The notes beneath the pieces were generated by a model. That model did no database searches, had not been told where the DNA came from, and saw only the letters and a program-made list of their open reading frames with translations. The position numbers were made by a program, and so were the translations under genes. From Sciurus carolinensis (taxonomy: Eukaryota > Chordata > Mammalia > Rodentia > Sciuridae), in assembly GCF_902686445.1 (NCBI RefSeq), contig NC_062232.1:88522932-88586931 (forward strand): a DNA stretch of 64,000 nt, read 5' to 3'. Numbering within the stretch: position 1 is the first letter of the stretch; each line of letters starts with the position of its first letter. Of this stretch, positions 1 through 12,518 are shown piece by piece.

Positions 1-50
1 TTAATCTGCTGGGTAGCTGAGGCTACAAGTGTGTGCCACTGCATTCAGCA
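1..50 (-). mobile_element. SINE fragment cut by window edge
   Basis: Reads antisense to the 7SL-like half (ctgaggctacaagtgtgtgccactgc). The remainder lies beyond the left edge. Confidence 0.6.
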
Positions 51-199
51 ATATTTGCAATTTTTAATGACTGACATATTTAATTAACTGGATTCTTTTA
101 ATTTGCTCAACCATTTTCATATTGTTGGACATGTTTCTTAAGAGGTAGTTATTCAGTGGAGAGAAAGAAAACTTTGAAAGCAGATCTTAGTTTGAAAGC

Positions 200-290
200 C
201 TAGTTGAACCTCTAGTTAAGTGATCTTGTAGAAGTTATTTAACCTTTCTGAAACTACTTCTTTGATGAAAGAAGGTGAATTTTAATAGGG
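200..290 (+). repeat. Possible MIR core fragment
   Basis: The stretch 'agaagttatttaacctttctg' with a following 'acttctttgatgaaag' resembles the MIR core (gcaagttacttaacctctctg). Diverged, so tentative. From 320 to 430 there is a scrap of antisense L1 (tatatcctggataatatacc). Confidence 0.4.
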
Positions 291-499
291 CCTATGCTTT
301 TACCCTGTGTTTAGAGGTGATTTTATAGAAAGTCCTAGCAAACATATGTACACTCACTTTTTAAAGTGATTTATATATCCTGGATAATATACCCTTGTCA
401 GATGTATAACTTGTAAATACTTTATCCTATTACATGGAAATTTAACTCTATTCCATGATTTTAATCATCATGGAAGTACATATGAAAACCACCATGCCA

Positions 500-710
500 C
501 TGGGTGTAGTGGCACACACCTGTAATCCCAGTGGCTGGGAAGACTGAGGCAGGAGGATCTCGAGTTCAAAGCCAGCCTCAGCAACAGTGAGGTGCTAGGC
601 AATTCAGTGACACCCTGTCTCTAAATAAAATACAAAATAGGGCTGGGAATGTGGCCCAGTGGTCAAGTGCTCCTGAGTTCAATTCCTGGTACTCCCTCCC
701 TCCAAAAAAT
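500..710 (+). mobile_element. B1-ID dimeric SINE
   Basis: 7SL-like left half (cacacctgtaatcccagtgg; gaggcaggaggatct) joined to an ID-like right half (ggctgggaatgtggcccagt, gagttcaattcctggta). An 11-base direct repeat (ccaccatgcca) flanks it at 489-499 and 711-721. Confidence 0.92.
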
Positions 711-721
711 CCACCATGCCA

Positions 722-910
722 TACTACTTCACACCTAGTAGAAGGGCTGTAACAAAAAAAAATCAAAATCAGAAAATAACAAGTATTGGTAAGTATGTGG
801 AGAAATTGGGAACCTCATACATTCCTAGCAGGGATGTTAAATAGTGCAGGAATTGCTTAAAGCATTTGGCAATTCCTGTAAATTTAAACATAGTTACCTT
901 ATGACACAGA
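722..910 (+). mobile_element. Old L1 fragment, sense (ORF2 3' region)
   Basis: Matches the L1 ORF2 end pattern: 'tatgtggagaaattgggaac', 'catacattcctagcaggg', 'ggcaattcctgtaaatttaa', 'gttaccttatgacac'. Confidence 0.75.
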
Positions 911-1416
911 TATGGTGTCCTTTGCAGGACAAGAGTTTTAAATTTCGATGAACCCTGATTGACCTATTTTTTCTTATGCAGTTTTTGCTTTCGGTGCCAT
1001 ATGTAAGAAACCACTGGCTAATCCAAGATCACAAATACTTAACACCAATCCATTGCCTGATACAATATCTTGAAGACTTACAACTCTGTTTTCTTCTAAG
1101 GGTTTATGGATTTATCTCTTAGATTTAGTGTTTTCTGCATTTTGGCTTAATTTTATAATCTTGTGAAGTGAGAGTCCAGATTCATTTTTTGCTTGCATAT
1201 TTACCCAAGTGTCAATTGTTGAACAGATTATTCTTTCTCCTATTGAATGACTTTGGGATTATTAGTAAAAACCAATTAAGCATAGATGTGTGGATTTATT
1301 TTTGAAATCTCAATTCTATCCTATTTGCTTATGTCTATCCTTATGGCAGTATATCACATTATAGATTCAATATATTTTTAAAACTGGGAAATGGGTGTAA
1401 TTCATCGTTTATGGTT

Positions 1417-1783
1417 TAGATATGAGGTATTCCCCCAAAGCTCATGTGAGACAATGCAAGAAAGTTTAGAGGTAAAATGGGAGTCTTAACTTAATCAGCA
1501 TAGTGCATTAATCCCCTGATAGGGATTAACTGTGTAGGTAGGGTGTGACTAGAGGTTTTGTTTTTGGTATGCAGAGTCTCTCTGCTTCTTAGTATGATGT
1601 TCTGAGCCGCATTCCTCTGTCAAGCCCTTCTACCATGATGTTCTTCATCACCTCTGGCCCAGAGCAACAGAGTAGATAATCTACTAACTGAGATCTCTGA
1701 AACTATGAGTGCCAAACAAACATTTCCTATTCTAAAATTATTCTTATTAGGTCTTTGGCATGCAAAAGCTGACTAAAACACCA
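1417..1783 (+). mobile_element. MaLR-type solo LTR, sense
   Basis: Begins tatggtttagatatgaggta and ends aaaagctgactaaaaca. Internal landmarks: 'ctcatgtgagacaatgcaag', 'aatcccctgatagggattaa', 'ccatgatgttcttcatcacc', 'ctgaaactatgagtgccaaa'. The layout is the one known for ERVL-MaLR (MST/THE1-like) LTRs. The same family recurs antisense at 9655, 22928 and 35118. Confidence 0.75.
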
Positions 1784-2719
1784 GCTTTTGCTTCCTTTTC
1801 AATATAATTGGCTACTCATGGTCCTTGCATTTAGGATTGGATTTTCCCATTTCTGAAAAAAAAAGGCAGTTGGATTATACTCAATGTTATATCCAATTTG
1901 GGAAGGATTGCTTTCTTAACAATATTGTCTTTTAATCCATGAACAGAGGATACCTTTCCACTCATTTAGGCCTTCTTTAATATCTTTCAACAGAGTTCTG
2001 TACTTTTCAGTGTCTAAGTCTTATAATTTCTTGGTTCAGAATAAGTCTAATACTTTTTAGTTTTTAGGATTTTCTGTATACAAGATCATGATAGATGTAC
2101 TTAGAGATAGTTGTACTTCTTCTTTTCCAATATAAATATCTTTAATCTCTTTTTCTTGTCATTATAATTGTCCTGTCTAGAATTTCCAGTACAATATTGA
2201 ATAGAAGTATTGAGAGCAGACATTTTTGACTTTTTCCTGATCTTAGGAAATAGACTTCAATATTTGGTCATTGAATATGATGCAAGCTACTGGGTTTTCA
2301 AAGATGTTGTTTCATTAGGTTGAGGAAATTCCCTCTATTCTTAATCTGTTGTGTGTTTTCGTCATAAAAATGTATTGGATTATGTCTAATGCTTCCTCTG
2401 TGTCTACTTAGATGATCATGTGGGGTTTTTTGTTCTTATATTAATATGGTTAATTATATTGATTAGGATTCATATGTTGAACTAACCTTGCATACCTGGA
2501 ATAAATCCTGCTTGATTATGGTGTATAATTATTAAGTGTTGGGGTTTTTTTGATAGCATATTATTGAGTATTTTTGCATCTGTATTCATAAGGGATACTG
2601 GTCTGTAGTCTTCCTGTAGTATCATTTTCTGGCTATGGTATTAGGGTAATGCTGGCCTCATAGAATATTCTTTCCTCTTCAATTCTTTGGAAGATTTTGT
2701 GAAAGATCAGTACAGTTAT

Positions 2720-2822
2720 TTTTTAAAACATTTTTATTTATTTATTTACAGTGCTGGGGATTGAACCCAGGGCCTTGTGATTTTGAGAAAAGCACTCTAC
2801 CAACTGAGCTATATCCCCAGCC
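2720..2822 (-). mobile_element. ID SINE, antisense
   Basis: Antisense ID body (ctggggattgaacccagggc; tgagctatatccccagcc) with a T-rich tail. A 12-base target-site duplication (cagtacagttat) lies at 2708-2719 and 2823-2834. Confidence 0.92.
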
Positions 2823-4154
2823 CAGTACAGTTATCTTTAAAAATTTCGATTCATCAATAAAGTCATGTGGTTGTGTTTCTCAATTTTTCTTTGTCTGAAG
2901 ATTTGATATTACTTACCTCAATCTCTTTACTTGTTTCATATCTATTCATATTACCTGTTTCTTCCTGAGTTAATTTTGGTGTTTATGTTTTCAGGAATTT
3001 TCCAATTTCATCTAGGTTATCCAGTTTATTAGTCTACAAGCTTTCATATTATTATTTTATAATTTTTTATTTCTGTAAAGTCATTAATAAAGTCATCTTT
3101 TTCATTACAGAAATTAGTAATTTTAGTTTTTTCTCTTTTTTTCTTGGCCAACCTAGAAAAAAATTGTGTTGCTCTTTTCATAAAAGCATTATTAATTTCC
3201 TCTTTTTTCCATGGAGTGTTTCTTTATTTCCTTTTCTATTCTTTGTTTTTTTCTTTTACATGCTTAATTTGTGTTCACTTTACTCTTAATTTTGTGATCT
3301 TTAAGATGAAAGATAACCCTATCAATTTGATTGTTTTAAATTCAAATGTTATAACATTTCCTCTAAGCACCATTTTTACTACATCCCATAACTTTGGGTA
3401 TGTTGACAATGGTATCATACCTCTAAAAATATTTCCAATTTTCCTTATGATTTCTTTGCAGATCCATTTGTTCTTAGGAATGTGTTGTGTAGTTTCCACA
3501 TATTTGTGAATTTTCCACATTTTGTTCTGTTACTGAGGTCGTTTGATTCCATTGTGGTAGGAGAACATACTTTATTTAATTTCAAGACTTTTAAATTTAT
3601 TTAGGTTTGTTTTATGGTTAAGCATATGGACTATGCTGGAGAATGTTTCACGTGTGCATGAGAAGAATGTGTATTCTGATGTCGTTTCATGAAGTGTTCT
3701 ATAGATGTTTCTCAGGTCTAGTTGGTTGATGTTTCTCAGATCTAGTTGGTTCAGTGTCTTATATTTCCTTGTTGATCTTCTGACTAGTCATTCCATCCAT
3801 TATTGAAAGTAGGGTATTGTAGTCTTTAGGTGTTATTGCTAAATTGCTTTATTTGTCCCTTAAATTTTGTCAGTTTTTCCTTCAAGCGTTGTTGGTTTTC
3901 ATTCTTAGGCGTATATATGTTTATAATTGTTGTGTGTTCTTGATGTATGAACATTTTCTCATTATAGACTATCCTTTTGGTTTCTAGTAATAATATTTGT
4001 CTTAAAGTATGTATTGTCATAAATTATTATATCCACTTCAGTGTTATATAGAATATCTTTTTTCATATTTTACTTTCAATATTTGTATCTTTGAATATAA
4101 AATTAGTATTTTATAATTAGCATATAATTATATGTTTTTAAAAATTGTTTTTAA

Positions 4155-4258
4155 TTGTTGATGGACATTTATTTAATTTATTTATTTACATGTGGTGCTC
4201 AGGATCGAACCCAGTGCCTCACACACGCTAGGCAAGTGCTCTACCAAAACCCCAGCTC
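4155..4258 (-). mobile_element. ID SINE, antisense
   Basis: Antisense ID with the longer 'gttgatggacatttatttaa' tail type, then 'gtggtgctcaggatcgaacc' and 'aagtgctctaccaaaacccc'. Confidence 0.85.
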
Positions 4259-4811
4259 TAGATAATGGGTTTTTAAAAAAAATCTGTCCACCCATCTCTA
4301 ACTTTTAATTGTAGAGCTTAAATTCCTTTTCATTTAATGTAACGGATGATTACTTTAACAAGGGACTGACTTATGCCATTTTGCTATTTGTTTCTTATTA
4401 TGCCTTGTATGTTTTCTGTTCAATTCTTTCTTCATCACATTTTTGCTAAATGTGTATCTTCTAATGTATTATGTTAATTACCTCGTTTTTACTTTTACCA
4501 TATATACTTTCAGTTAATTTCTTAGTAATTAACCTGTGGATTACAATTAATGCTTTAATTTATAAAAATCTAGTTCACATTAATAACTTATTTTCAAGGC
4601 TATAAAAACTTGGATTCTTTATAGTTCTGTTTCTCCTTTTCTGCTATTATTTTATGAGGATTATTATCTTTAAAAATTATGAGTTTATTGCCCTAGTTTT
4701 ATGATTATTGCTTTGTGCAATTGTGTTTTAAATTGGATTTTTTTTAAAGTTTAAAACCCAAAATAAATTTTCATTGTGTCTTTTATATTTATAATGCAGT
4801 TTGTTTTGCCA

Positions 4812-4950
4812 GTGAGTTTTTTCACAAAAGTTTATTCTTAAATTTACAACAGACTCTAAGACAACACTTCATTCTAGCTATAGATGGAAAAAGATGTTAC
4901 AGCTGGGATCCAGATGTTTAAATAGGAATAGAATCAAGGTCACCGTCATC
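4812..4950 (-). pseudogene. TMA7: 3' UTR part of the TMA7 retrocopy
   Basis: Continuation of the retrocopy beyond the coding part. On the minus strand it carries an AATAAA (tttatt near 4830-4840 on the plus strand) followed within about 20 bases by a short A tract (tttttt at about 4817-4822). This is the expected end of a processed mRNA copy. The tail is short and the target-site duplication is not clear. Confidence 0.65.
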
Positions 4951-5184
<234 letters not shown>

Positions 5185-5829
5185 TCATATGGATTTTAGT
5201 TACTCTCTATTGTCCTTTCATTTCAGTCCAAAGAATTCCTGTTGAAAGACCTGTGATGACTCAACTCTCTTAGTTTCTATTTATCTGGCAATGTCTTGAG
5301 TAATAGTTTTGCTGGATATGGAATTCTTGGTTGACATATTTTTCCTTTAGCTCTTTGAATATGTCAGTCTGCTGTCTTTTGGCTTCTGTCATTTTTGATG
5401 AAAAACGAACCATTAATCTCACTGACGAATGTTTGTACATGATGAGTCACTTATGTCTTGCTAATCTAAAGATTCTTTGCTCTTCACATTTAACAGTTTG
5501 ATTATAACTTGCTTAGGGGTGTATCTCTGAGTTTATCCTGCTCCTTGGTTTCACTGAGCTTTTTAAATGAGTTTTTCAGCATATTTGGGAAATTTTCAGC
5601 CATTCATTTTTCACATATTTGTCCTTACCTTTTGTCTTTCTACTCTCTTTTTGGGACTTCTGTGCACATTTTGATGTTTTTGATGTTTTCCCACATTTCT
5701 CTGAGATTCCATTGATTTTTTAAAAAGTTTTTCTCTTTCTAAATCTTGATAATCTCAATTGATCTATCTTCAAACTTGCCAGGTATTTCTTTTGCATGCT
5801 TAAATCTGCATTGAACCCCACAGTGATTT

Positions 5830-5980
5830 TTCCTTTTGTACCACGGTTTGAACCCAGGGGCACTTAACCACTGAGCCACATCCACAATCCTCTTTTATAT
5901 TTTATTTAAAGACAAGGTCTTGCTAAGTTGCTGAGGCTGGCTTTGAACTTGCAATCCTCCTGTCTCAGCCTCCCCATAGT
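5830..5980 (-). mobile_element. B1-ID dimeric SINE, antisense
   Basis: Shows 'gaacccaggggcacttaacc' (ID half, antisense) followed by 'gctgaggctggctttgaact' and 'tcctcctgtctcagcctccc' (7SL half). Confidence 0.88.
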
Positions 5981-6480
5981 GATTATTCTTTTCAAATCCA
6001 GAATTTCTATTTGGTTCCTTTAAATATTTTCTATTTATTGATAATCTTTGGTAAAATACCATTTTCATGTTTTATTTTAGTTCTTTAGACATGGTTTCCT
6101 CTAACTATTTGAAAATATTTAAGATAAGTTTTTAACATCATTATCTAGTAAGCCCAACATGTGGCCTTCCTCTAGAATAATTTCTATTGATTTTTTCTTC
6201 TTGTTGCTCTTCATTGCGTATGGGATGTGCTTTCTTATTTTTTGTATGTCTCATATTTTTTGGCAAAAGCTAGACATGATGAATATTGCATTATATCAAC
6301 TTTGGAAATCTGATATTCCACCCTTCCCTGGATTTGTTGTTCCTTTGCCTAGAGACTTTTCTGAACTCCTTCTGTAGTATCTGTATTCACTCTAATGTGT
6401 GACCACTAAATCCTCCAATCCATTAATTTAGTAGTCAGTTAATGATTGGACAGAGATTTCATTAAATGCTTGCCACCAGA

Positions 6481-7127
6481 AAATCTTCTAGTATTTGCAT
6501 AGAAATTCTTCGTATATGCTGTGACTTTGCATAGACTCAAGGTCAACCATAGGTAAGAGTTTAGGACTTTCTCAGGTAGTTCCTGAGCATGGACACAACC
6601 CTGGGCATTGTGTTCATGGTCTTCTAGACTCTAAAGTCTATGTTGGAGCCAATTAAAGATCTAATGTAAAACCAACTTCTTAGCATTTCTTCCCAAGATT
6701 TTTTTTATTATTCTACTATCTGTTTCAATTATCCATTGCCCCAAGAAGTGGTGACTAAAACATTTGCCTATAAATGTCTGACAAATCCCTCATAGGGGTT
6801 TTAGCACTGGGTTAATTCCAACAGGCAAAATAAAGGAAAGTCTATTGAGTAGGTCTTATAGAGAATCACCAGACAGGTAAAATCATGACATTTTTTTGTG
6901 TATGCAGTCTATTCTGCTTTCTCTTATACCCAGAATATGGGCTGTTATTTTCAAGTCTATCCTGATCTCAAAGGTGGAAGATGGGACCAGAATAAATTAA
7001 AACACCAGAAAGCCTGCGGTTCTTACTCAGATTCACTTGTTTTTCTTGAAAAAGTACTTTTCATATCACTGAAGGTCTTTTATTAGATCCCATATTTCCT
7101 AAAAAGTTAATCCTATGGTTTTTGCAG
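6481..7127. other. No gene seen; probably outer part of the old L1
   Basis: AT-rich sequence with short open frames only. It follows directly on the antisense L1 and may be its 5' UTR, but I cannot show this. Confidence 0.3.
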
Positions 7128-7249
7128 TTTTTTAAATTGTCAATGGACCTTTATTTAATTTATTTATTTATATGTGGTGCTAAAAATTAAACCCAGTGCC
7201 TCACACATGCCAGGCAAGTGCTCTACCACTGAGCTACAACCATAGCCCC
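7128..7249 (-). mobile_element. ID SINE, antisense
   Basis: 'gtcaatggacctttatttaa' tail, then 'cccagtgcctcacacatgcc', 'caagtgctctaccactgagc', 'acaaccatagcccc'. Confidence 0.88.
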
Positions 7250-7544
7250 TGAGGAAGATTTGATTACTGGACAAGTCAAAGAAATCAAGTTCTTTTGTCT
7301 TCAGGATGCAGATGCACCAGTATCATACCCATATTTACTAGGGACATGTCATCAAGTCAAATGCACAAAGTCACACAGCAACTCTGTAGAGATGACAAGT
7401 TATATATTCTGGACCCACCCACATTACTGTTCATGTTTATTCTGTGCTTAATTCTTACATTTTCTCCATTTTTTCTCTCCCTGGGCTGGCTTGGCATGAC
7501 TGAACTAGTCTCATTTTCCTAACACACTAACTCTTGTTCATTTT

Positions 7545-7735
7545 CAAACCTCTGAGCCTTTCTGTTTGGAATTTTCTAGTCTTGACTTCCCTCCTCCTCA
7601 TCGGATTAACTTCTCTTCAGCCTAATAATTTTAGCTTAAATATCACTACCTCCATGAAGCATTTTGTGATCCCAACAGGGTTGGGTCTCTTCTACATGCC
7701 CCCATAGCATCCTCAAATATTGTACACAGTGCTCA
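7545..7735 (+). repeat. L2-like ancient LINE fragment
   Basis: 'cttaaatatcactacctcca' and 'atgaagcattttgtgatccc' resemble the L2 ORF2 end (ctcaaatgtcacctcctcag). Old and diverged. Confidence 0.5.
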
Positions 7736-8174
7736 AGTGGACACCAGGAGTATTTTCACAGTTCCCTTTTCTACTGATCCCCTGGGGAGAGCGGTACATT
7801 GGTTAGATGTGGCTGGACACTTAAAGTCTGTGCTCAAGAAGATGGAACTAGATAGATGTTGCTCTCCATTTACATAGAGCAAGAGAGAGCATTCTTGCCA
7901 AAAGAGCCCAAGTTTTGACACCAGTTATTATGAACATATACATCAGTTTTCCTGGGAGTTGCTGGTAATGCCAGTTTCTCAGTACCAAAAGGCCTTGGAA
8001 GAAGTTGAGGTCAGGTTGAGGTGTAGTCCCTTTCAGCAAGAGGAGAAGAATCCCATATAGCTTTTCTATAGGCAATCCTAAGAAGATTCCTTGTGACATT
8101 CTTCTCATCACTATTTTAGTAATCATTACACTGAATTAAAAGTGGGTGCTTACTTTGTATCTCCAAATAACCTG

Positions 8175-8265
8175 AATGACTTTTGAGCCAGGAATTCTGT
8201 TTTATTGACCATTACATCTCTAGTACCTAGCCAGGTTTCAGATACTTCAGTTCCTTTGAATGAAT
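8175..8265 (+). repeat. L2 3'-end-like fragment
   Basis: 'attacatctctagtacctag' followed by 'tttgaatgaatggca' resembles the L2 3' terminus (ccagcacctagcacagtgcc ... gaatgaatga). It may belong to the fragment at 7545. Confidence 0.5.
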
Positions 8266-8269
8266 GGCA

Positions 8270-9654
8270 TGCCCTCTGAAATTGTACTTGGAACATGCTG
8301 TTTGACTAATTTACTTAGCAGGACCCTCCCATTTGAAGGTATGAATACCATCTGAGCTTTTAAATTACTATCCTGGTAGTTAAAAAACTTCTTTAAGAAC
8401 TAGATGAGAAAATCTCAAAGCTGGCAGAACTCCTTGGTATTATCAGGGTGGAGACTCACAGTCCCTTGATTCCTTAATTTTCACGCATGACTGTATCCAT
8501 CATGCTCCACTGGCTTTCATCATGATCACAGAGAAAGGGAAAACCACTTATACTAGAATTCAAAATCATATAAGAAGGCTTACCAATTTTAAGGATAATC
8601 TCTGAAGGCATAAAGATAACATAAATCATTGGTTTATGCAATGCAACAAAATCTTCCTGGTGAATAAATTTAATTTTTAAAAAACATTTCTAGTCTTTTT
8701 TGGAACAAGCTGCTGTTTTTCTAGATGTTGTTTGATAAATTATAAAGCCATGGCAACAGAGAAACTGTTTATCTTAGTGCAGCTCAGGGTTGTGAGTTTT
8801 CCCTCCTTCACTACTGTAAAAGCTCCAATCTGTCCTATTTTTCTTTCCTTTTGGGTAGAACAACATATACCTATGCACTCTGCAACTCCCATAGGAATTT
8901 CTCCTGATCCTACTATAAACCTAAGACTACCCTAAAGTGGTAATAGTCAATTTGAGGGCTAATTTTGATGAAGGAGGGAGCCTAGATCTTCAGTAACACT
9001 TGGATTTTAATCAATTTCGGTGAGGAGTAGTATAGAATTACTAAACAGAAAGTAGGTGTGTGAATATTAAGACTCATGTGAAAGAACTATCCCACTTGCA
9101 AATTGGCTAGTGAGATGACCCTACTTCATCTAAATTCAGGGCTTAAGGACAAGATTTGTTTTCTTGTCTTGATAAAAATTCATGAGATATATTTAAAATT
9201 ATGTTTAGTGTGGAGAAACACTAAGTTAAAATTAACAAAATAAACTTCAGTTGAATTTTTTAAAAAAATGAGCTCAATTTATTTTAATCTTAAAACTCAA
9301 TTAAATTAGCCTCATTATTTTTATGTCTTTGATGAATCTGTTGTCTTCACATGGAGAGGGTTTGTCTTCACCCTTCACATGGATTCTAAGTTGACTGATT
9401 TCTACCATGTGTATTTTAACATGAACCTACCAGAATTGACTTACCTTTTCTAAACATTTTATTTGGGAAACATGTTATTCAGTGTAAATGTGTGGATGAG
9501 ATTGAATTACCAAATAGAATATTCTACAATTAAGTGTTTCTAATCAGTTGATAATGACGTGAAGTACTGCTCCTTGGACTGTTTTTCATCAATATCTAAA
9601 TTTGACATTTACAGACACTATTTCCATCAATGATTTTGATGCTGTGACTTAAAT
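8270..9654. other. No recognised gene or repeat
   Basis: About 1.4 kb of AT-rich DNA without convincing SINE, L1 or LTR landmarks and without coding signal. The short open frame at 8732-8935 has no recognisable domain. The stretch 7736-8170 is likewise unrecognised. Confidence 0.4.
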
Positions 9655-10055
9655 ACTTGATAAGAAAAATTTTAGAGGAGGAAAAGTTTATTTGTGGGGG
9701 CTCCCATTTTCAGAGATCTCAATCCAAAGACAGTTGGCTTCATTCCTTAGGGCTTGAAGTGAGGCAGAACATCATGGCAGAACAGCGTGGGCAGAGAGAA
9801 GTGGCTCACATGAGGATCAGAAAGCAGAGAGAGCCCACTTGCCAGATACAAATTATAAACCCCAAAGGTATGCCCCCAGGGACCCACTTCCACCAGTCAC
9901 ACCCTACCCACCTTCAGTTAGCAATTAATCCCATCAGGGGATTAATTCACTGATTGGGTAAAAACTCTCATAACCCAATAATTTCTCCTCTAAATCTTGC
10001 ATTGTCTTACACATGAGCTTTTGGGGGACACTTCACATGCAAAGTATAATATAAA
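9655..10055 (-). mobile_element. MaLR-type LTR, antisense
   Basis: Antisense copy of the family seen at 1417: 'gaggaggaaaagtttatttg', 'gaggcagaacatcatggcag', 'aaccccaaaggtatgccccc', 'atcaggggattaattcactg', 'cacatgagcttttgggggac'. It is nearly full length. Confidence 0.8.
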
Positions 10056-10057
10056 GC

Positions 10058-10450
10058 TGCTCCTCTGCCCTTTCCACTGCAGCCATTTCCCCGCCTCCCA
10101 ACTTCTTGTCAGTCTGTGAACATCCTAGCTACCTATTGGTTCATCTGTCAGCTTACAAGTATCCTTCTCCGTTATTGGTCCCCTGTTAGCCCACGGAATT
10201 CCACTGCTTAAGGATAGCTCCTTGCCATTTTTTTCTCATGCTCTCTCTTCTCCTCTCCTCACTTTCATGTTTCTCTCTCTCCTCCTCCTCTCTTTCGTGC
10301 TGTCTCCTCTATTTCTGTCTCTCCTGCACACGAGCCCCTTCTCTTTTCTTCTCATTTTCTCTCTTACCCTGCAGGGAGACACTCTGTGTGTGCTTAATAA
10401 ACTCCCTTATGTGAATTCCCGTGTCTGGCATGGTTTTCTGGGTTCTTGCA
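10058..10450 (+). mobile_element. Solo LTR, retrovirus-like (ERV class I/II type)
   Basis: About 390 bases from tgctcctctg to gggttcttgca, following the TG...CA rule. A polyadenylation signal (aataaa, 10396-10401) is followed by 'gtgtctggcatggttttctg', typical of an R/U5. A pyrimidine-rich stretch (about 10225-10370) precedes it. The flanks share a short aaagc / caaagc motif, a possible target-site duplication. No internal viral genes are present. Confidence 0.65.
10396..10401 (+). terminator. LTR polyadenylation signal
   Basis: AATAAA inside the solo LTR, about 50 bases before its 3' end, in the expected R-region position. Confidence 0.6.
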
Positions 10451-10602
10451 CAAAGCATAACATACACATTCAGAAAGTATCCAAATATATTTTGGCTAGT
10501 ACATGAGGGAGTATATGCTTTGCCACATATATGTCCACCTGCCATTGGATTAGAGTTACAGAATGTGGTATGAGATAGTAATCTCTCATCTCAGATATTT
10601 GT

Positions 10603-10767
10603 GGGTTTTTTTTTTTTTTTGGCACCAGGGATTGAACCCAGAGAGAGGGTCTTGTTAAGTTGCTTAGGGTCTCACCAAGTTGCTGAGGCTGGCTTTGAAC
10701 TTGTGATCCTTCTGCCTCAGCCTCCAGAGCCACTGGGATTACAGGTGTGTGCCACCCGCCTGGCTTC
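10603..10767 (-). mobile_element. B1-type SINE, antisense
   Basis: T-run tail (10603-10620), 'gcaccagggattgaacccag', 'gctgaggctggctttgaact', 'ctgggattacaggtgtgtgc'. Confidence 0.92.
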
Positions 10768-10769
10768 AC

Positions 10770-11276
10770 TCTCAGGCATATTTAAAGGGAGATAACCAGT
10801 AGTAACTTACCTAAGCAAAATGTTTAATCAGTTGTACTTGGTCTAGGTCTTTCTGAAGAAAATGCTTTAGGAAGATGTGCATAGTATTTATGAACCATGT
10901 GGATTACTCCCTTTCAGCACAAAAACATATCTTACATATATCTCTTTCAAAATAAACCCTGGTTGTATACAGTTGAATTCTGCAGGAAATCACCACTAAT
11001 TTCAGTTTTATTATTGTGGAATGACAGGGAACCATTATTTTTCTTTCCCTTGCTTTACAGAACTTTTTGGAGACTTCCTTCTATAATTTCCTTATTAAAA
11101 ACTGAATAAGATATCTGGACTAGAAGAGGTAAATGCATTTTTCTTAAGTATGTTTAATGTGGCTCCATACGACAACATAGATATGTTTAATGTGGTTCCC
11201 CAGGACAACTGTAATATCTCTGGGTTAGTATGAAAGCAGTTCTAAGAAGAAAGCCTATAGCACTGAGTTCCTACAT
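10770..11276. other. No gene; small tandem repeat near 11150
   Basis: Unrecognised DNA. At 11150-11215 a unit of about 34 bases beginning tatgtttaatgtgg occurs twice in tandem, diverged. Confidence 0.4.
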
Positions 11277-11427
11277 TTAAAAAAATAGAAAATAAAAAGA
11301 TATCAAATAAATAATCTAATGTCACACCTCAAAACTCCAGAAAAAAGAAGAAACTAATTCCAAAATCAGCAGAAGATGAAATAATTGCAATCAGAGCCAA
11401 AATTAATAAAATTGAGAATAACAAATG

Positions 11428-11615
11428 TGAATGATCACCTGTAATCCCAGAGGCTTGGGAGGGTGAGGCAGGAGGATTGCAGGTTTGAAGCCAGCCTCTG
11501 CAACTTAGCAAGACTATAAGCAACTTAGCGAGACCATGTCTCAAAATAAAAAGGATATGTCAGTGGTTAAGTACCCCTGGGTTCAATCCCTAGTACAAAA
11601 ACAAAACAAAATAAA
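11428..11615 (+). mobile_element. B1-ID dimeric SINE (5' truncated)
   Basis: 'cacctgtaatcccagaggct', 'gaggcaggaggattgcaggt', 'ccctgggttcaatccctagt', tail rich in aaaac. Confidence 0.9.
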
Positions 11616-12195
11616 ACAACTGTGAAGGATAAATGAAACAAAGAAAGAACTGATTCTTTGAAAAGATAAACAAAATTGATAAACTCTCAATCAAACTAAC
11701 CAAAAGAAAGCGAAAACCCAAACCAAAAATACTAAGAGCTGAAAAAGTGTAAATCACCACATACATTTCTGAAATCCAAAGGATCATTAGAAACTATTTT
11801 GAAAATTTACACTGTAATAAAGTAGAAAATCTTAAAGACATTGACAAATTTCTAGATACATATGACCTATTCAAATTGAACTGTGAGAATATAAAAAATT
11901 TAAATAGACCAATATCATGTTGAAGCAGCAATTAAAACTTTCTGATGAAGCCCAGGACCAGATGAATTCTCAGCTTGGTTCTAACAGATCTTTAAGGACG
12001 AACTAATGCCAGTCCTCCTCAAATTAGTTCATGGAATAGAAAACAAGGAAACAATACCAAATTTATTCTATGACTCTAGTATCACCCAAACCATACAGAC
12101 ACATCAAGGAAATAAAACTTCAGACCAATATCCCTGATGAACATAGATGCAAAAATCCTTTAAAAATATTGGCAAACCACATTAAAAACACAGTA

Positions 12196-12470
12196 AGAGC
12201 CAGGCACAGTGGCACACAATTGTAATCCCAGCAGCTAAAGAGGCTAAGACAGGAGGATCATGAGTTCAAAGCCAGCCTTAGCAACTTAGCAAGGCCCTAA
12301 GCAACTTGGTGAGACCCTGTCTGAAAATAAAAAATAAGTGGGCTGATTTCTTTTACAGAAGATTCATTATTGGAATATGGGCTGAGTATGTGTCTCAGTG
12401 GTTAAGTGCCCCTGGGTTCAATCCTTGGTACCAAAAACAAACACAAAACAACAACAACAAAAAACATCAA
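12196..12470 (+). mobile_element. B1-ID dimeric SINE with internal insertion
   Basis: Left half 'gccaggcacagtggcacaca' through 'agaccctgtctgaaaataaa'. About 40 bases (near 12341-12380, attcattattggaatatg) split the right half, and 'gggctga' is repeated on both sides. The ID half ends 'ttcaatccttggtaccaaaa'. Confidence 0.85.
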
Positions 12471-12473
12471 TAA

Positions 12474-12518
12474 GGCTGGGGTTGTTGCTCGGTGTTATAG
12501 CACTTAAAAAAAAAAACA
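12474..12518 (+). mobile_element. Truncated ID SINE
   Basis: 'aaggctggggttgttgctcg' then a short body and an A run. It lies directly after the previous SINE. Confidence 0.6.

Noticed and set aside
3144..3520. Open frames of 121 and 81 codons on opposite strands
   Set aside because: Both lie in decayed antisense L1. The plus-strand frame is low-complexity Phe/Leu/Ile typical of reading L1 backwards.
9657..9953. 98-codon open frame with varied composition
   Set aside because: It is an antisense MaLR-type LTR read in one frame. The same text occurs at 35118 and 22928 with stops.
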